DNA from: Prionace glauca
Lineage: Eukaryota > Chordata > Chondrichthyes > Carcharhiniformes > Carcharhinidae
Reading direction: 5' to 3'
Length of the DNA stretch: 64,000 bases
Assembly (NCBI GenBank): GCA_037974335.1
Contig: CM075740.1
Span: 12,483,071 to 12,547,070, forward strand
Part shown: positions 61,306 through 64,000 of the stretch, piece by piece
Position numbering within the stretch: position 1 is the first letter of the stretch
Layout: each line of letters opens with the position of its first letter
Notes under the pieces: generated by a model
Seen by the model: only the letters and a program-made list of their open reading frames with translations
Told to the model about the DNA's origin: nothing
The model's database searches: none
Made by a program: the position numbers and the translations under genes

Positions 61306-63044
61306 TTAGAGACAACAGAACTGTTGTGTGAACGTGTGAAATATTTCTCTGAGTGTTGATATAGAGATATGCATTTTGGAAGCAATCTGAAAAGATGAAG
61401 CAATTAAACAACTAAGATGAGTCAGCTACTCAAGTAAACTATTTAGTTAAACGTTAATGTCGTATCAAAGTTTTCTTCTATAACATTAGTTCTGTTGATA
61501 AATGCATCCCATTAAACTATGAGATTCTACGAATATTTTATTGAACAAAATAAAACATTTAAACATGGATTATGCAAACGCTTTGCAGAAACACACAGAA
61601 CAATTAATGATGAGAATTAGAAATCAATTGAGCAAGGTAGAAGAAAGCTAATGATGAGCACATTTAGATGTTACAAGGCCCAAAATGTGAAATCTGCTTT
61701 GCTCAATCTCATGGAAATCTTGGTCTGAAAAGTTCTGATCTCTCAGTTTCCCAACGAAATGTACAATTTCAGTGTTCTGCATTAAAACACAGGAACACTT
61801 ATGAAACATTTACAATAATATAATACAGAATAAAATTGTTTCTCACACTTAGCACATTATAAATTAAAACATATGAATACTTCTATCCACGCCATACATA
61901 AAGTTATATCTTAATATAATGCTGATTTAAAGGGTAGCTTCACAAATTTAGAACAAATAATCGAATCCGTTCATAAATTAAATAATACTCATCTTCAATC
62001 ATTACAAAATAAAAATTAATTCTTAAGTGAGCCAATAAGAACAGGATCAACTACATAAAATAAATACTTAAATATAAAAAACGCTTCAACATTGTAGGAG
62101 CTTTTCAGAGACCAATGCATTATGCTTACTTTGACGAAAGGCATTTCTTTTTATTAATTACAGCTCAGCAAATATAAAGAACTCACAGAAACGCTAATTG
62201 TGGTTGAAGACATTCTTTATTGTCGAGGCGTGTTCGACGTGGGGAGGAGAATTATTTGGGGAAGACCAAATTATTTAGAAATACATTGTTAGAAGTATTA
62301 CCTACATTTTTCAGAAATCATCTGCCTACTCTGTTCGTCCTAACCAGATAAGCCAATCGTGTTAGTATGAATTATTTCGCCAGTATCATTCAACCCTCAT
62401 GTAGCATAAAAATACATATGTCCATAGAGTCTGGGCGCCCTTGCCCACTGTCTCCTAACATATATATAAGTCCATATATATAAGCCCTATATATAAGTCC
62501 ATAGAGTTCAAAAGTTCCTTTCCCACTGTGTACTAAGGATTTTTTTTTCATGGGAAAATTGTATTATTCCATTCATTTGTCTGTCTGGGTTTGCTCGAAC
62601 TATCTGAGGCCCATGCTGAAAAGAGAGTCTTTTTCTACTTCACTTAATGACTGTAATGTTTTCAAGGAATTTGGTTCTTTTTACTCACCTATATCCCACC
62701 ATGCCTTGGGGCAATGTGTAGTTGGCGAAGCTGTGCAGAATATTCAAAAAAATGTTTAAATTGTCTAACAGTGCTTATATGTATTTCTATGCAAACAGTA
62801 TCTTTGTGGTTCGGTACTTTGTAACTTTTCTGTACAATATCCACTCTAAATTAGTTTATCTTAATCTATTTGTCTTTTAGTCTCAAGTTACCCTAAAACC
62901 CTCGAACAAATATTCCTTTATAACAGCAGGGAAATCCTTCTGCTTTCAATGTAAAATTGCAAGTTCCAAAGTGGCCCTTGATGGACATTCCAAGTCTGCC
63001 GGCATCATTAGGGGGTGTGGTGAGGACTCTCCTGCCTCACGCTG
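61306..63044. other. AT-rich spacer at the end of unit C
   Basis: Matches 22806-24544 nearly base for base. No gene is recognised. Confidence 0.5.
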
Positions 63045-64000
63045 GTTCTTGGGGAAACGGTTTCGCAGCGGGAGGATGCACTTCCATTGAAAATTCGGAC
63101 ACAATTTCCCAGACCAAGTCAGCGCCGAAAAATACCTTGACCCATAAATTCCAATGGCCAATGTACGATCGGCTAAAAATAGAAACAAATTGCATCCTCA
63201 GGTCTCTTGACGAACTGCGCCGAAACTACCGATGTATGCAACAGGCTGGAACACACAACAAAGTCTTCTGACCAGGCCCCAGCGTATCGCAAGAGAGACG
63301 CTTCCTTATGACGCGGCCAGCACGGGAACGCCCTTTGAGGTCCGCGTTCCAAAAGGCAGTTTTGCACTGAAAACTGGTTCCTGCTCTCAGAAAAATACGT
63401 ATTTATATTTGCATTTCATTTTTTTTTTGCGATTTCTTTTAAGTAATTCATACAGATGGCTCACTCCAACCGTATTTTGTTAAATTGATTTCAATTATTG
63501 AATATGAGTATTATTTAATATGTATAAATGAACAAATGTTTTATTGGTTTCAAGTTGTGAAAGTAATATTTAGAGTCGTAGAATCATAGCGGTGAATTTC
63601 CTTTTCTTCCCGGCACAGGAATCTTAATGTTTGAGGGGTGGAGATTGGAAAGACTGGTTCATCTCTGGCAGGATTTTCCAGTTTCGGGTAGGGCACAGCC
63701 GCATAATTCCGCCCACAGAAACTGCACTGATTCAATAAACATGGCTGAATGATTTAGTACTTATTTTTCCCTTGCACAGAAGAACTTTGAATTTAGGGAA
63801 TGGGGCTGATCATTTTCATTGCTAGGGTGGTCGATAGTTCCATACTGGTAATTGTTTAAACCAGATGTTTTACCTTACTGCCTTAAGGTCGTGTGTCCTT
63901 TATTCCTTGTCAAGTTTGACTGCGATGCTAAAATCAAGTCATGTGATGCGTTTCTGTCCCAGAGTTCAGCACAGCACCAGGTTGGGTTGACAAACTTCGA
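63045..64000. repeat. Start of tandem unit D (B-type)
   Basis: Matches 24545-25501 almost base for base (offset 38499-38500) and not the A/C unit start. This shows that the A-B pair, rather than a single unit, was duplicated. The window ends before its light-chain gene. Confidence 0.88.

Larger units (their letters stand above)
40731..63044. repeat. Tandem unit C with light chain gene 3
   Basis: A near-identical copy of unit A at an offset of about 38.5 kb once the A-specific CR1 is removed. It shares with A every insertion absent from B: the older CR1 fragment, the Harbinger remnant, the 255-bp CR1 tail, and the 5.4-kb segment with the foldback element. Small indels separate A and C, for example about 10 bases near 60645 that are missing in A. 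Confidence 0.9.

Overview
The window looks like germline DNA from a cartilaginous fish, most likely a shark. It carries three complete immunoglobulin light-chain clusters of the V-J-C type in one orientation. In each cluster V and J are already fused in the germline, which is an elasmobranch hallmark. The surrounding DNA is AT-rich and full of CR1-clade LINEs and tRNA-headed SINEs of vertebrate/elasmobranch type. I see no other intact host gene and no tRNA, rRNA or CRISPR.

Layout: four repeat units in direct tandem order. Unit A (1-24544) holds gene 1 (8266-11743). Unit B (24545-40730) holds gene 2 (27857-31291). Unit C (40731-63044) holds gene 3 (46745-50225). Unit D begins at 63045 and runs off the window before any gene. 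A and C are nearly identical by eye, as are the starts of B and D, whereas A and B are clearly more diverged. The array therefore reads as (A-B)(C-D): an old duplication made A and B, then a recent duplication of the A-B pair, about 38.5-40.7 kb long, made C and D. The same pattern could be produced by two haplotypes joined in the assembly, and this must be excluded.

Each gene has a palindromic CCAAT element, a perfect ATTTGCAT octamer, a TATA-like box, a 49-bp leader exon, a 135-bp intron, a 348-bp VJ exon, a J-C intron of about 2.6 kb holding a reversed SINE, a 323-bp C exon and an AATAAA about 300 bp beyond the stop. All three reading frames and splice sites are intact, and each predicts a 239-residue light chain. 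The type looks lambda-like (shark type II). Sigma type is not excluded, because CDR2 is long.

Mobile elements explain most of the size differences between units. Unit A alone carries a 2.3-kb reverse CR1 inside an older CR1. Unit B alone carries two CR1 insertions, a 170-bp micro-inversion and large deletions. A and C share a PIF/Harbinger transposase remnant. Each unit ends with a polypyrimidine tract of about 350 bp. The most interesting signals are the clustering of gene 1/gene 3 differences in CDR1 and CDR3, the cysteine in gene 3 CDR3, the intronic block identical in all units, and the nested repeat history.
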